Positions 33,224 to 42,764 of a stretch of 64,000 bases of DNA are shown one piece after another; position 1 is the stretch's first letter; every line of letters starts with the position of its first letter. The translations under genes and the position numbers were made by a program. This DNA is from Paenibacillus glacialis. Its GTDB lineage: Bacteria; Bacillota; Bacilli; Paenibacillales; Paenibacillaceae. The notes below the pieces were generated by a model that searched no databases, was not told the origin of the DNA, and saw only the letters and a program-made list of their open reading frames with translations. Location of the stretch: positions 1 through 64,000 of the forward strand of contig NZ_LVJH01000048.1 in assembly GCF_001637205.1 (NCBI RefSeq), read 5' to 3'.

Positions 33224-34654
33224 ATGAACGAAGAACTGTTAAGTGTAGGTATTGATATGGGGACATCCACGACCCAGCTCGTGCTGTCCAAATTGTATAT
33301 CCAGAATCTAGGATCTGCCTTTTCTGTACCCCGTCTGGTCATTACGGACAAAGAAGTGGTCTACCGAAGCGATATTTGCTTCACGCCCATGCTTGCGGAT
33401 AACCGGATTGATGTTGGACAAATCCAGACATTCGTACAAGAGCAGTACCGAAAAGCCGGCATTCGTAAAGAAGAGATTCAAACAGGCGCCGTCATTATTA
33501 CTGGCGAGACGGCCAGAAAAGAAAACGCCAATGAAGTGTTGTTATCGTTAAGCGGATTTGCTGGGGACTTTGTGGTCGCCACGGCCGGGCCGGACCTGGA
33601 AAGCATCATTGCTGCCAAAGGCGCCGGAGCCCATACGTACTCCAAGGAACATTCAACTTCCATTGTCAACATCGACATTGGGGGCGGCACCAGCAATTTG
33701 GCGCTGTTCTCCAGCGGCGAGCTGCTGGATACGGGATGTCTGGACATTGGAGGTCGTCTGATCAAGGTAGACCAGGTGACACGAGAGATTACCTATATCG
33801 CGCCCAAAATCAAACAGCTTATAGCACGAAGAGGAATTCAGTTGGCACTCGGGCAGCGGGTAACGCCGACCGAACTTGAGCCGATCATTCAGGAAATGGT
33901 CAAGCTGCTCGAAGAAAGCGTCGGTCTCCGGCCGCCAGGCGATTTCTATGACATCATCGTCACGAACAAAGGGCTGAAGCTGGATCGAACCATTCCGTGC
34001 ATTTCCTTCTCCGGAGGGGTGGCCGACTACATTTACCAAGAAGCGGCGGACGATGTGTTCAAGTTTGGAGACATCGGGATTTTGTTGGGAAGAGCGATTG
34101 CTACCTCCTCATTGACACAGCAAATGATGGTGGCAAGAGCGGCCGAAACCATCCGAGCAACCGTCGTAGGGGCTGGATCCCATACGACAGAGATCAGCGG
34201 GAGCACTATCACCTATACGGAAGAGAGTTTTCCGATCAAGAATATTCCGATTCTGAAGCTATCATGGGCGGATGAATCGGGAAGCGATGAGGTGCTGGCA
34301 AGAGCCATTTCCGACAAATTGAACTGGTTCAAGTTGAATAATGATTTGCAGAAAGTCGCGATTGCGCTGGAAGGGAAGAAGAGTCCAAGCTTCCTGGAGG
34401 TCCAGAAGTATGCCCATGGATTACACAAAGGAATGGCAGAGTTGCTGGAAAAAGAGTACCCGCTCATCGTGATTGTTCATCACGATATTGCCAAGGTGCT
34501 CGGACAGACGCTATATGCTCTGCTTGGCTACAAGAAAGATGTCGTTTGCATCGATAGTGTGCAAGTTGACAACGGAGACTATATTGACATCGGCAAGCCG
34601 ATTGCAGGCGGCAAGGTATTGCCCGTCGTCATTAAAACTCTCGTGTTTAACTAA
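33224..34654 (+). CDS. eutA: ethanolamine ammonia-lyase reactivating factor EutA
   Basis: 476 residues from ATG 33224 (AGAGGTGAGAG upstream; the GTG at 33215 lies inside that site). Actin/Hsp70-like nucleotide binding: GIDMGTSTTQLVLS at the N-terminus and NIDIGGGTSNLALF near 148-161. EutA uses ATP to release damaged cobalamin from EutBC and restore activity. It directly precedes eutB with a 29-base gap. Confidence 0.94.
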   Translation: MNEELLSVGIDMGTSTTQLVLSKLYIQNLGSAFSVPRLVITDKEVVYRSDICFTPMLADNRIDVGQIQTFVQEQYRKAGIRKEEIQTGAVIITGETARKENANEVLLSLSGFAGDFVVATAGPDLESIIAAKGAGAHTYSKEHSTSIVNIDIGGGTSNLALFSSGELLDTGCLDIGGRLIKVDQVTREITYIAPKIKQLIARRGIQLALGQRVTPTELEPIIQEMVKLLEESVGLRPPGDFYDIIVTNKGLKLDRTIPCISFSGGVADYIYQEAADDVFKFGDIGILLGRAIATSSLTQQMMVARAAETIRATVVGAGSHTTEISGSTITYTEESFPIKNIPILKLSWADESGSDEVLARAISDKLNWFKLNNDLQKVAIALEGKKSPSFLEVQKYAHGLHKGMAELLEKEYPLIVIVHHDIAKVLGQTLYALLGYKKDVVCIDSVQVDNGDYIDIGKPIAGGKVLPVVIKTLVFN

Positions 34655-34683
34655 TAGAGTTGTACTTGGAAGGAGGAGCTTTT

Positions 34684-36048
34684 GTGATTTTAAAAACCAA
34701 ACTGTTTGGTCGAACCTACCAATTTAAAACGCTGATGGAAGTCATGGCAAAAGCAAATGAAGAAAAATCGGGGGACAAGCTTGCTGGTCTGGCAGCTGAT
34801 TCGTCGGAAGAGCGCGTAGCGGCTAAGGTGGTTCTGTCTCAGATTAAAATGTCGGACTTACGCGACAATCCTGCGGTTCCTTATGAAGAGGACGAGGTTA
34901 CCCGCATTATTCAGGATCAGGTCAATGAGCTTATCTATAGCGAGATTAAAAACTGGACTGTAGAAGAGCTGCGCGAGTGGATTCTGGATGAAAACACAAG
35001 CGAATCCGACATCAAGCGTGTGTCGCGCGGACTTACTGCCGAGATGGTTGCCGCAGTAGCCAAGCTTATGTCCAACCTCGATCTGATGTACGGGGCGAAG
35101 AAGATTAGAATTACGGCCCACGCCAACACGACGATTGGCCGGCCGGGCACCTTATCGGCCCGTCTGCAGCCGAATCACCCGACCGATGATCCCGATGGAA
35201 TCATGGCTTCCCTGATGGAAGGCTTGACCTTCGGTATCGGGGACGCGGTACTGGGGCTCAACCCAGTGGATGATTCCGTGGAAAGCGTCACACGTATCTT
35301 AAATCGCTTCGAGGAGTTCAGACAAAAGTGGGAGATTCCTACGCAAACATGCGTTCTGGCCCATGTCACTACCCAGATGGAAGCCGTCAAGCGAGGCGCG
35401 CCGACAGGCCTGATCTTCCAATCGATCGCAGGCTCGCAGAAGGGCAATGCAGCCTTCGGATTCGATGCTGCCACGATCGCGGAAGCGCAGCAGCTCGTGC
35501 TGCAATACGGACAGGTAGCAGGTCCGAATGTCATGTATTTCGAGACAGGCCAAGGATCGGAATTGTCTTCGGAAGCTCATCACGGGATCGACCAGGTAAC
35601 GATGGAAGCACGTTGCTACGGATTTGCTAAGAAATATAACCCGTTCCTCGTGAATACCGTGGTCGGTTTCATAGGTCCTGAGTATCTGTATGATGCGAAG
35701 CAGGTTATCCGCGCCGGATTGGAAGATCATTTCATGGGTAAATTATCAGGCATTTCCATGGGCTGCGACGCTTGTTACACCAATCATATGAAGGCGGATC
35801 AGAACGATCTGGAAAATTTGGCGGTCCTACTGTCCGCAGCAGGCAACAACTTCTTCATGGGTATTCCGCATGGCGACGATGTCATGTTGAACTATCAAAC
35901 AACCGGTTATCACGAGACCGCAACGCTGCGTGAATTGTTAGGTCTTCGTCCGATTCGGGAGTTTGAATTATGGATGGAGAAGATGGAGTTCATAGAAAAT
36001 GGCAAGCTGACCAAAAAAGCCGGGGACGCATCTGTGTTTCTCAAGTAA
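34684..36048 (+). CDS. eutB: ethanolamine ammonia-lyase large subunit EutB
   Basis: 454 residues from GTG 34684, eight bases after GAAGGAGGAG; this gives the usual family length (about 453), while the upstream ATG at 34660 overlaps the ribosome site. Conserved stretches: RITAHANTTIGRPGTLSARLQPN, LNPVDDS, ETGQGSELSSEAHHG and GCDACYTNHMKADQND (parts quoted). It forms the TIM-barrel active site that, with EutC and adenosylcobalamin, splits ethanolamine into acetaldehyde and ammonia. Stop is 18 bases before eutC. Confidence 0.97.
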   Translation: MILKTKLFGRTYQFKTLMEVMAKANEEKSGDKLAGLAADSSEERVAAKVVLSQIKMSDLRDNPAVPYEEDEVTRIIQDQVNELIYSEIKNWTVEELREWILDENTSESDIKRVSRGLTAEMVAAVAKLMSNLDLMYGAKKIRITAHANTTIGRPGTLSARLQPNHPTDDPDGIMASLMEGLTFGIGDAVLGLNPVDDSVESVTRILNRFEEFRQKWEIPTQTCVLAHVTTQMEAVKRGAPTGLIFQSIAGSQKGNAAFGFDAATIAEAQQLVLQYGQVAGPNVMYFETGQGSELSSEAHHGIDQVTMEARCYGFAKKYNPFLVNTVVGFIGPEYLYDAKQVIRAGLEDHFMGKLSGISMGCDACYTNHMKADQNDLENLAVLLSAAGNNFFMGIPHGDDVMLNYQTTGYHETATLRELLGLRPIREFELWMEKMEFIENGKLTKKAGDASVFLK

Positions 36049-36066
36049 GGAAGGGAGGAAGCTCTT

Positions 36067-37017
36067 ATGGAAGAGAAAGACCTGAAATCGATGATTGAAT
36101 CCATTCTCATGGAGATGGTAGGAAACAAACCGGAAGAAGCAGCGGAGCCTGCCCGCACGGAGGCGCCTGTACAGCAGGCGGTGGTGGTTGCCGAGCCGGT
36201 TCTTGCCGAGCTTGTGCAGACGACTCAGCCTGCGGAAGAGGAAACGGACAGCGACGAATGTCTGGATGACATTACGGAGGTTGATCTTCGCAAGCTGCTG
36301 TTGGTTCCCGACCCAGCGGATCGCGAAGGCTACATGAAAATGAAGGAAAAGACGCCGGCTCGTCTTGGGGTGTGGCGTGCAGGACCGCGCTATAAAACAT
36401 TTACTTCGCTGCGTTTCCGTGCTGACCATGCCGCTGCGCAGGATGCCGTGTTCTCCTACGTGTCCGAGGAGTTCGTGAAAGAAATGAACTTGGTAGCGGT
36501 AGAAACCATGTGCCGGGACAAGGATGAATACATTACACGCCCTGATTTGGGCCGTCAGTTTTCGACGGACACAATCGAATATATAAAGAAGCATACCACT
36601 AATCAGGCCAAGGTACAGATGATGGTCGGTGACGGATTAAGCTCCGCAGCTATTGAAGCTAACCTGCGGGATATCGTGCCGGCCATTGCGCAAGGACTTA
36701 AGATGTATGGCATCGAGGTGGGGAATATTTTGTTCGTCAAGCATTGCCGCGTTCCATCCATGGATATGGTCGGAGAAGCGACTGAAGCAGACGTAGTTTG
36801 TCTCCTAGTAGGAGAACGGCCGGGTCTTGTAACAGCAGAATCGATGAGCGCCTATATCGCCTACAAACCGACCGTTGGCATGCCGGAAGCGAGACGGACG
36901 GTCATCTCCAATATTCACTCCGGCGGAACACCTGCGGTTGAAGCAGGAGCACACATCGCTGAGCTGATTAAGACGATGATTGAACGACAAGCTTCGGGGA
37001 TTGATTTGAAACTATAG
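36067..37017 (+). CDS. eutC: ethanolamine ammonia-lyase small subunit EutC
   Basis: 316 residues, start behind AAGGAAGGGAGGAAGC. An amphipathic N-terminal helix (KDLKSMIESILMEMV) resembles shell-targeting peptides, followed by an Ala/Glu/Pro-rich linker to about residue 75, then the catalytic small-subunit domain: ARLGVWRAGPRYKT, FRADHAAAQDAV and DGLSSAAIEANL. It supplies part of the cobalamin-binding site. Confidence 0.97.
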   Translation: MEEKDLKSMIESILMEMVGNKPEEAAEPARTEAPVQQAVVVAEPVLAELVQTTQPAEEETDSDECLDDITEVDLRKLLLVPDPADREGYMKMKEKTPARLGVWRAGPRYKTFTSLRFRADHAAAQDAVFSYVSEEFVKEMNLVAVETMCRDKDEYITRPDLGRQFSTDTIEYIKKHTTNQAKVQMMVGDGLSSAAIEANLRDIVPAIAQGLKMYGIEVGNILFVKHCRVPSMDMVGEATEADVVCLLVGERPGLVTAESMSAYIAYKPTVGMPEARRTVISNIHSGGTPAVEAGAHIAELIKTMIERQASGIDLKL

Positions 37018-37037
37018 GAAACTTGAAGGAGGTCCGT

Positions 37038-37691
37038 ATGAGAAACGAACCGATTCATGCAAAAGTATTGGGCATAAAGCTCATCTCCAACGTAAGTCCG
37101 GATATGGCGGAAAAGCTGAATCTGAAACCACACCATAAAAGTTTGGGGATCATTACCGCCGACTGTGACGATGTCACCTATACGGCGCTGGACGAAGCGA
37201 CCAAAATGGTAGAAGTGGATGTTGTGTACGCAAAAAGCATGTATGCCGGTTCAGGCAATGCTTCCACGAAGCTGGCGGGTGAAGTTATCGGGATTCTGGC
37301 GGGGCCAAGCCCTGCGGAAGTTCGTAGCGGAGTGAATGCGGCCGTTGATTATATCGAGAGCGGAGCGCATTTTGTAAGTGCCAATGAGGATAATAGCATT
37401 ACCTATTTTGCCCATTGTGTCTCTCGCACAGGCAGTTATTTGTCTCAGACTGCGGGCATCAGAGAAGGAGAAGCACTGGCCTATCTCATTGCCCCGCCGC
37501 TTGAAGCGATGTATGCGCTGGATGCGGCGCTGAAGGCTGCCGATGTCACCATTTCCGCGTTCTTTGGCCCGCCTTCTGAAACTAACTTTGCCGGGGCCCT
37601 GCTAACGGGTAGCCAGTCTGCTTGTCAGGCAGCGTGTGATGCATTTGCCGATGCGGTGCAATTCGTCGCAGACAACCCGACGAGTTATTAA
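37038..37691 (+). CDS. eutL: microcompartment shell protein EutL (BMC-T)
   Basis: 217 residues from ATG 37038 (GAAGGAGGTCC upstream), the normal EutL length. Two tandem BMC folds form pseudohexameric trimers with a gated pore. Conserved phrases are ADCDDVTYTALDEATK, VVYAKSMYAGSGNASTKLAGE and EALAYLIAPPLEAMYALDAA (parts). It is thought to pass larger cofactors through the shell. Confidence 0.95.
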   Translation: MRNEPIHAKVLGIKLISNVSPDMAEKLNLKPHHKSLGIITADCDDVTYTALDEATKMVEVDVVYAKSMYAGSGNASTKLAGEVIGILAGPSPAEVRSGVNAAVDYIESGAHFVSANEDNSITYFAHCVSRTGSYLSQTAGIREGEALAYLIAPPLEAMYALDAALKAADVTISAFFGPPSETNFAGALLTGSQSACQAACDAFADAVQFVADNPTSY

Positions 37692-37696
37692 GGTAG

Positions 37697-38383
37697 ATGG
37701 CTATGAAAAATATTGCGTTAGGCCTTGTCGAAGTAAGAGGGTATCTGGGGGCAATTGCCGCGGCGGATGCTGCCTTGAAGGCAGCAAGCGTCACATGCAT
37801 CGGCCTGGAAATCATCAAAGGCGGGTTAGTTACGGTCAAAATCACAGGTGACGTTGGAGCGGTACAGGCCGCCGTGGAAGCGGGAGCGGACAAGGCGACA
37901 CAACTGAATGTGCTGCTGACCCGTCACGTGATTGCCAGATTACATGAGGAGACGGCCGCCATCGTTAAGATGACGGACATCGAACAAGCAGAAGAACAAT
38001 TGGCAGTAAAGGACACATACGACGAAAATGTGGCTCTTGATGGTGCAGATACTGCTGAACTTGATACACCAAGTACGGATGCAGTGGAAGCAGATGTGGT
38101 AGCCGATGCCGTGGAAGAGGAAGCTGATGCAGTAAGCACGGAACCCGACGCAGATAAGCTGGATTTCGGACGAATCAGTGTGACTGAGTCTGCGGCTGAC
38201 GAATCCGAATTGTCTGTGCAAGCAATGAATAAAAGCACAAGCCCAATCATCGTCATCGATTTACCGAAAGAGCTGGCAAAAGAACAGATAGGATCAACGG
38301 GGGATTCACCTGCCATGAAAAGTAGGAAACCTGTTGTAAAAGAAACGAGTCGAACCACGAAAACGACAAAATCTCGTTTGTAA
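37697..38383 (+). CDS. BMC-domain shell protein with long acidic tail (EutK-position)
   Basis: 228 residues. Residues 1-92 are an ordinary hexamer-type BMC domain (LGLVEVRGYLGAIAAADAAL, GDVGAVQAAVEAG). Residues about 95-190 are low-complexity and strongly acidic (Asp, Glu, Ala, Val repeats), and the last 45 are basic and Ser/Thr-rich (KETSRTTKTTKSRL). E. coli EutK has a BMC domain with an extra C-terminal domain, but its helix-turn-helix is not recognisable here. The tail could contact cargo or nucleic acid in the lumen; inference only. The start ATG lies six bases after the eutL stop. Confidence 0.88.
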   Translation: MAMKNIALGLVEVRGYLGAIAAADAALKAASVTCIGLEIIKGGLVTVKITGDVGAVQAAVEAGADKATQLNVLLTRHVIARLHEETAAIVKMTDIEQAEEQLAVKDTYDENVALDGADTAELDTPSTDAVEADVVADAVEEEADAVSTEPDADKLDFGRISVTESAADESELSVQAMNKSTSPIIVIDLPKELAKEQIGSTGDSPAMKSRKPVVKETSRTTKTTKSRL

Positions 38384-38410
38384 AAAACGTAGTGGAGAGA
38401 AGGAGTATTG

Positions 38411-39874
38411 ATGGAAACATTGGATAAAGACCTAAGATCCATTCAAGAAGTCCGCAACCTGATCAAGAACGCTAAAGAGGCACAAGCCAAATTGGCTGTT
38501 ATGTCGCAGGAACAAATCGATGCGATTGCCAAAGCGATCGCAGATGCGGGCTACGAACACCGCGAAAAGCTGGCGAAGATGGCCTATGAAGAAACGGGAT
38601 TTGGCCGCTGGCAAGATAAGATCGTCAAGAATGCATTTGCTTCCAAGCATGTGTATGAGTCGATCAAGGATATGAAAACCGTAGGCGTCCTGAAGGAAGA
38701 CAAAGCGAACAAGATCATGGAAGTGGCTGTTCCGGTCGGTGTAGTTGCTGGATTGATTCCGTCCACCAACCCGACATCGACCGTTATCTATAAAGCATTG
38801 ATTTCGCTCAAGGCAGGGAATAGCATCGTATTCTCCCCGCATCCTAATGCATTAAATAGCATTCTGGAGACGGTGAATATCATCAATGAAGCAGCAAAAC
38901 AAGCAGGATGCCCGGACGGAGCTATTGCTTCCATGACAGTTCCGACCATTCAGGGAACCGACCAATTAATGAAGCATAAAGATGTGGATTTGATTCTGGC
39001 CACCGGCGGAACGCCAATGGTTAAAGCCGCCTATTCATCCGGCACGCCGGCCATTGGTGTAGGACCCGGAAATGGTCCGGCCTTCATTGAGAAGAGCGCC
39101 AACATTCCATTGGCGGTCAAACACATCTTGGAATCCAAAACATTCGACAATGGTACCATCTGCGCTTCTGAACAATCCGTAGTTGTAGAAACTTGCAGCA
39201 AGGACGCGGTTGTGGCCGAATTCAAAAAGCAAGGCGGATATTTCTTACCCACAGAAGAAGCTGCACAGCTGGGCAAATTCATCATGCGGGCAAATGGTAG
39301 TATGAATCCGCAAATCGTGGGGAAAAGCGTTGAGCACATTGCTAAGCTGGCTAATCTCCAAATTCCAGAGGGTACGCGCGTACTGCTGGCCGAAGAGACC
39401 CGCGTCGGCCACAACGTTCCTTATTCCCGCGAGAAGTTGGCCCCTATCTTGGCTTTCTATACAGAAGATAGCTGGGAAGCGGCGTGTGAACGGTGCATCG
39501 AGATTTTGAATGGTGAAGGCGCAGGGCATACGATGGTCATTCACTCTGACAATGAAGAGATCGTGCGTCAGTTTGCCCTGAAGAAACCGGTATCCCGCCT
39601 GTTGGTGAACACGCCTGGCACATTGGGTGGCATCGGCGCGACTACGGCTCTCGCTCCCGCACTTACGCTCGGTTGCGGTGCGGTAGGTGGCGGCTCGACA
39701 TCCGATAACATCAGCCCTCTCAATCTGATGAATATCAGAAGAGTGGCTTATGGTGTGAAGGAACTGGAAGATTTGGCGGAGCAAGCGCCACAAATCGAAG
39801 AGGCAGTTATCAAGCTTGCCGATAAAGAGCAATTGATCAACATGATTGTCAAAAGAATTTTGTCAGAATTGTAA
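38411..39874 (+). CDS. eutE: acetaldehyde dehydrogenase (CoA-acylating) EutE
   Basis: 487 residues from ATG 38411 (GAGAAGGAGTATTG upstream). N-terminal helix LDKDLRSIQEVRNLIKNAK is the likely encapsulation peptide. Aldehyde-dehydrogenase signs: IPSTNPTSTVIYKALISLKAG (part), ILATGGTPMVKAAYSSG, GVGPGNGPAFIE and catalytic Cys in NGTICASEQS. It converts acetaldehyde, NAD+ and CoA to acetyl-CoA and NADH in the shell lumen. Confidence 0.96.
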   Translation: METLDKDLRSIQEVRNLIKNAKEAQAKLAVMSQEQIDAIAKAIADAGYEHREKLAKMAYEETGFGRWQDKIVKNAFASKHVYESIKDMKTVGVLKEDKANKIMEVAVPVGVVAGLIPSTNPTSTVIYKALISLKAGNSIVFSPHPNALNSILETVNIINEAAKQAGCPDGAIASMTVPTIQGTDQLMKHKDVDLILATGGTPMVKAAYSSGTPAIGVGPGNGPAFIEKSANIPLAVKHILESKTFDNGTICASEQSVVVETCSKDAVVAEFKKQGGYFLPTEEAAQLGKFIMRANGSMNPQIVGKSVEHIAKLANLQIPEGTRVLLAEETRVGHNVPYSREKLAPILAFYTEDSWEAACERCIEILNGEGAGHTMVIHSDNEEIVRQFALKKPVSRLLVNTPGTLGGIGATTALAPALTLGCGAVGGGSTSDNISPLNLMNIRRVAYGVKELEDLAEQAPQIEEAVIKLADKEQLINMIVKRILSEL

Positions 39875-39932
39875 GGAATGTAAGGAATGGTTACCCCAAA
39901 AAAACTAACATATATCTAGGAGGAATTTTACA

Positions 39933-40223
39933 ATGGCAAACGCAAACGCATTGGGAATGATTGAAACAAAAGGTTTGGTAGGAGCAATCGAAGCGGCGGA
40001 CGCAATGGTGAAAGCGGCAAACGTAACGTTGATCGGTAAGGAGCAAATTGGTGCCGGTCTCGTAACGGTTATGGTTCGCGGCGACGTTGGCGCTGTTAAA
40101 GCGGCAACGGACGCAGGTGCGGCAGCGGCAGAGCGCGTAGGTGAATTGCTATCTGTGCATGTCATCCCAAGACCACATTCGGAAGTGGATGCGATTCTTC
40201 CTAAGACGAAGCTAGCGGAATAA
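39933..40223 (+). CDS. eutM: major microcompartment shell protein EutM
   Basis: 96 residues, start behind CTAGGAGGAATTTTACA, the best ribosome site in the operon, fitting a highly made hexameric tile. Complete BMC domain: ALGMIETKGLVGAIEAADAM, QIGAGLVTVMVRGDVGAVKA (as separate phrases), ending HVIPRPHSEVDAILP. Confidence 0.96.
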   Translation: MANANALGMIETKGLVGAIEAADAMVKAANVTLIGKEQIGAGLVTVMVRGDVGAVKAATDAGAAAAERVGELLSVHVIPRPHSEVDAILPKTKLAE

Positions 40224-40339
40224 TAACAGATACAGGGCAGGTATAACGACCAAGATGGATGTAGCGTGTGCTGCATCCATCTCATTGCCTGTCGCGATAG
40301 CGGCTCGGATTATTCCCGAGGGTAAAAGGATGTGAAAAC
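40224..40339 (+). other. structured eutM-eutT intergenic RNA
   Basis: Perfect hairpin GATGGATG ... GCATCCATC (about 40253-40281) inside a larger pairing CAGGGCAGG ... GCCTG. There is no T run, so it is more likely an RNA-stability or processing element that lets eutM be made in excess than a terminator. Confidence 0.45.
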
Positions 40340-41131
40340 ATGGCTGTTATAACCGAAAATGAATTGCGCAAACAGTTCAGAAATCAGAAGCTGAAAGATA
40401 TCGAGGTATACGAAGTTCCTAAAGGAGTAATTCTGACTCCGTCGGCCAAGAGCTTCTTGATCGAGCATAAGATTGAGCTTCGTTATGTGGGAGCACCCGA
40501 TGCTTCGACACCCCAAAAGGAAGTTAAGCTTCAAATCACCAAAAATGTGGACAGTGAGCAGGAACCAATAGAAGGGAAAAAACGTTTTCGCACCATGTAC
40601 GGCGGTTTTTTGGAGACCAAGCCGGAGCACATGACCCATTTATATGGCAACATGCTCGTGTTTAAAGATCATCCCCGGATTATATTTCGTGGCAAGCTGG
40701 ATTCGCTGGAAACGAAAATTTTGGAGGCGCAGATTAGTTGCTCTAAGCTGAACATGACCAAGCTGGTCGATGATTTGGAAGAGATACTGCTGTTTATTAG
40801 AAAAATCGTGCGGTGTGAAGTGCTGAATGAAAGCATAGACGATTTTCAATTGCTTGGGATGACACCTAAGGAATTGCGTGAACAATCCCATTTTCCCAAG
40901 AAGTATTTTGGATTGGAACATTTTCAACCCAGCTATGATATGGGCGAAGCGGTTGTTGTCATAAATGCGTTACGCACATGGACAAGAGAAACGGAGCTGT
41001 TTGCATACCAGGCCTTTAAAAAGGAACATGGGAGCGCAGAGCGTGAAGATATCATCCGGACGCTCAATCGACTCTCTTCGTTATTCTGGATCATCATGTT
41101 TCGAATTCGTGTAGGACACTACAACTCATGA
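40340..41131 (+). CDS. eutT: cobalamin adenosyltransferase EutT
   Basis: 263 residues, start behind AAAAGGATGTGAAAAC. Conserved EutT segments: ITENELRKQFRNQKLKDIEVYEVPKGVILTPSAKSFL (parts), MTHLYGNMLVFKDHPRI and FRGKLDSLETKILEAQI. It adenosylates cob(I)alamin using ATP to supply the cofactor for EutBC. The Cys-Cys-x-x-Cys metal motif of enterobacterial EutT is not visible here. Confidence 0.93.
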   Translation: MAVITENELRKQFRNQKLKDIEVYEVPKGVILTPSAKSFLIEHKIELRYVGAPDASTPQKEVKLQITKNVDSEQEPIEGKKRFRTMYGGFLETKPEHMTHLYGNMLVFKDHPRIIFRGKLDSLETKILEAQISCSKLNMTKLVDDLEEILLFIRKIVRCEVLNESIDDFQLLGMTPKELREQSHFPKKYFGLEHFQPSYDMGEAVVVINALRTWTRETELFAYQAFKKEHGSAEREDIIRTLNRLSSLFWIIMFRIRVGHYNS

Positions 41132-41141
41132 GGTGAGGATA

Positions 41142-41777
41142 TTGAATAATCAACTGCTAGAGAACATCGTGAATGAAGTGTTAAAACGCGTGCAGGAAGA
41201 GACGTACATCGACATCGAAGCGTCGGGCAAGCATGTTCACTTGAACCGGGAAGCGATTGACGCCCTGTTTGGAACAGGTTATCAATTGACGAAAGCGCGC
41301 GATCTTTCCCAGCCAGGACAATACGCCTGCAAGGAGCGCGTCACGCTGATCGGGCCCAAAGGAGCATTGCATAATGTTGTAATACTCGGACCGGAACGCA
41401 AGGAATCGCAGGTGGAAATTTCGCACTCGGATGCCGTCGTACTGGGAGTGCCAGTGCCGGTGAGAGAAAGCGGCAAATTGGAAGGAACTCCGGGTATCGT
41501 AATCGCTTCTGGTACCAATATGATTCGACTGGATAAAGGGTTGATCGCGGCCCAGCGCCATATCCACGTAAAGACGGAAGATGCTGAAAAATATGGTTTG
41601 AAAAACGCAGAAATCGTACAAGTTAAGGTACTTGGTAAGCGTCCGCTCATCTTTGACGACGTGCTGGTACGGGTCAGTTCTAACTATGAAACGTACATGC
41701 ATATCGATTATGACGAAGCCAATGCATGCGGCTTTGCGAAAGGCACCAAAGGGAAAATTTTGAAAAAGAGCATCTAG
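41142..41777 (+). CDS. eutD: phosphotransacylase of PduL type (EutD)
   Basis: 211 residues from TTG 41142 (AGGTGAGG upstream); GTG 41133 overlaps that site. Zinc-binding His motifs of PduL are present: SGKHVHLN near the N-terminus and RHIHVKTED in the second barrel. The N-terminal helix LLENIVNEVLKRVQ is a typical shell-targeting peptide. It converts acetyl-CoA and phosphate into acetyl phosphate plus CoA, recycling CoA in the compartment. Confidence 0.93.
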   Translation: MNNQLLENIVNEVLKRVQEETYIDIEASGKHVHLNREAIDALFGTGYQLTKARDLSQPGQYACKERVTLIGPKGALHNVVILGPERKESQVEISHSDAVVLGVPVPVRESGKLEGTPGIVIASGTNMIRLDKGLIAAQRHIHVKTEDAEKYGLKNAEIVQVKVLGKRPLIFDDVLVRVSSNYETYMHIDYDEANACGFAKGTKGKILKKSI

Positions 41778-41795
41778 ATCTAGGAGTGTGAAATA

Positions 41796-42479
41796 ATGAA
41801 TATACAAGCTCTGGATAGGGAAGCGCTCATTCAGACGGTAACGGAGGAAGTCTATAAGCGAGTGCAGCAGCGTCAGGCAGCACAAACGATGCCGACCGTC
41901 AAACAAAAAGCGGTTCTTCTGTCTGCTGAGCCCGCATCTGAGCTGGAGAATATGCTGAACGAGCATTATGACGTGCAGTATTATGATGAGAGCATCAGAG
42001 ACTGCGAGCTGGTTGTCATTCCCAAGATTTGCATTCAGCTGCTGTCCAACCTCGCCAACGGCATAAGCGCGGGCAACCGTGAACGATTTCTTTTGACCAT
42101 GCTTTTAAAAGGGAAAAAGGTTGTCGCTTTGGAAGAAGGACTAGCTTACAGGAAATATAAGCCGACAGCGCCTGTCCTGCTATACAAGCTGTATGAAGGA
42201 CAGGCGGATAAACTCTGCAGCTTCGGCATTCGGTTTGTCCCAACCATGGAGTTGCTGTCTGCTTGTCTGGAAAATGCAGAGGTGGCAGATGTTCATACGG
42301 AACTCGAGGCTACGCCCTCTGGGCTGGAAGTTCTGTCTAGGAAAGTTATTACCGAAGCCGATCTGAAAAAATACCACCTCCGCAATATCAGAGAGATTGT
42401 GGTCGATCGAAATAGCATTATTACCCCGCTTGCGCAGGATTATTTAAGAATGCAGCAGATGAATATACACAGAAGATAG
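41796..42479 (+). CDS. ethanolamine-utilisation protein of unknown role (Firmicutes eut-specific)
   Basis: 227 residues, start behind CTAGGAGTGTGAAATA. The N-terminus LDREALIQTVTEEVYKRVQ resembles that of the neighbouring PduL and other lumen-targeting helices, followed by a linker and a Rossmann-like region (KAVLLSAEPASELENML, LVVIPKICIQLLSNLANGI). It corresponds to the conserved hypothetical found in Gram-positive eut loci (flavoprotein-like). Reaction not known. Confidence 0.8.
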   Translation: MNIQALDREALIQTVTEEVYKRVQQRQAAQTMPTVKQKAVLLSAEPASELENMLNEHYDVQYYDESIRDCELVVIPKICIQLLSNLANGISAGNRERFLLTMLLKGKKVVALEEGLAYRKYKPTAPVLLYKLYEGQADKLCSFGIRFVPTMELLSACLENAEVADVHTELEATPSGLEVLSRKVITEADLKKYHLRNIREIVVDRNSIITPLAQDYLRMQQMNIHRR

Positions 42480-42491
42480 CGAGGTGAGTCT

Positions 42492-42764
42492 ATGATCGTA
42501 GGAGAAGTTGTGGGTAGCTTGTGGGCTACCCGTAAAGATAAGAAGCTAAACGGTCTTACCTTCCTGGTAGTGAAACCGTTCTCGTATGATAAACAGGTTC
42601 AGCACGAATACTTTGTTGCCGCGGACAATGCGGGAGCAGGCATTGGTGACACCGTTCTCGTGACGAAGGGAAGCGCTGCCAGAATATCCATAGCGAGTGC
42701 AGACGCGCCCGTTGACGCCGTCATCGTAGGTATCGTCGACTCCCTCGAGTTGCCTCATGAGTAG
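42492..42764 (+). CDS. eutN: microcompartment vertex protein EutN
   Basis: 90 residues, typical EutN/CcmL pentamer fold: MIVGEVVGSLWATRKDKKL (N-terminal strand and turn), FVAADNAGAGIGDTVLVTKGSAAR. Pentamers close the shell corners. It overlaps the next gene by eight bases. Confidence 0.95.
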   Translation: MIVGEVVGSLWATRKDKKLNGLTFLVVKPFSYDKQVQHEYFVAADNAGAGIGDTVLVTKGSAARISIASADAPVDAVIVGIVDSLELPHE

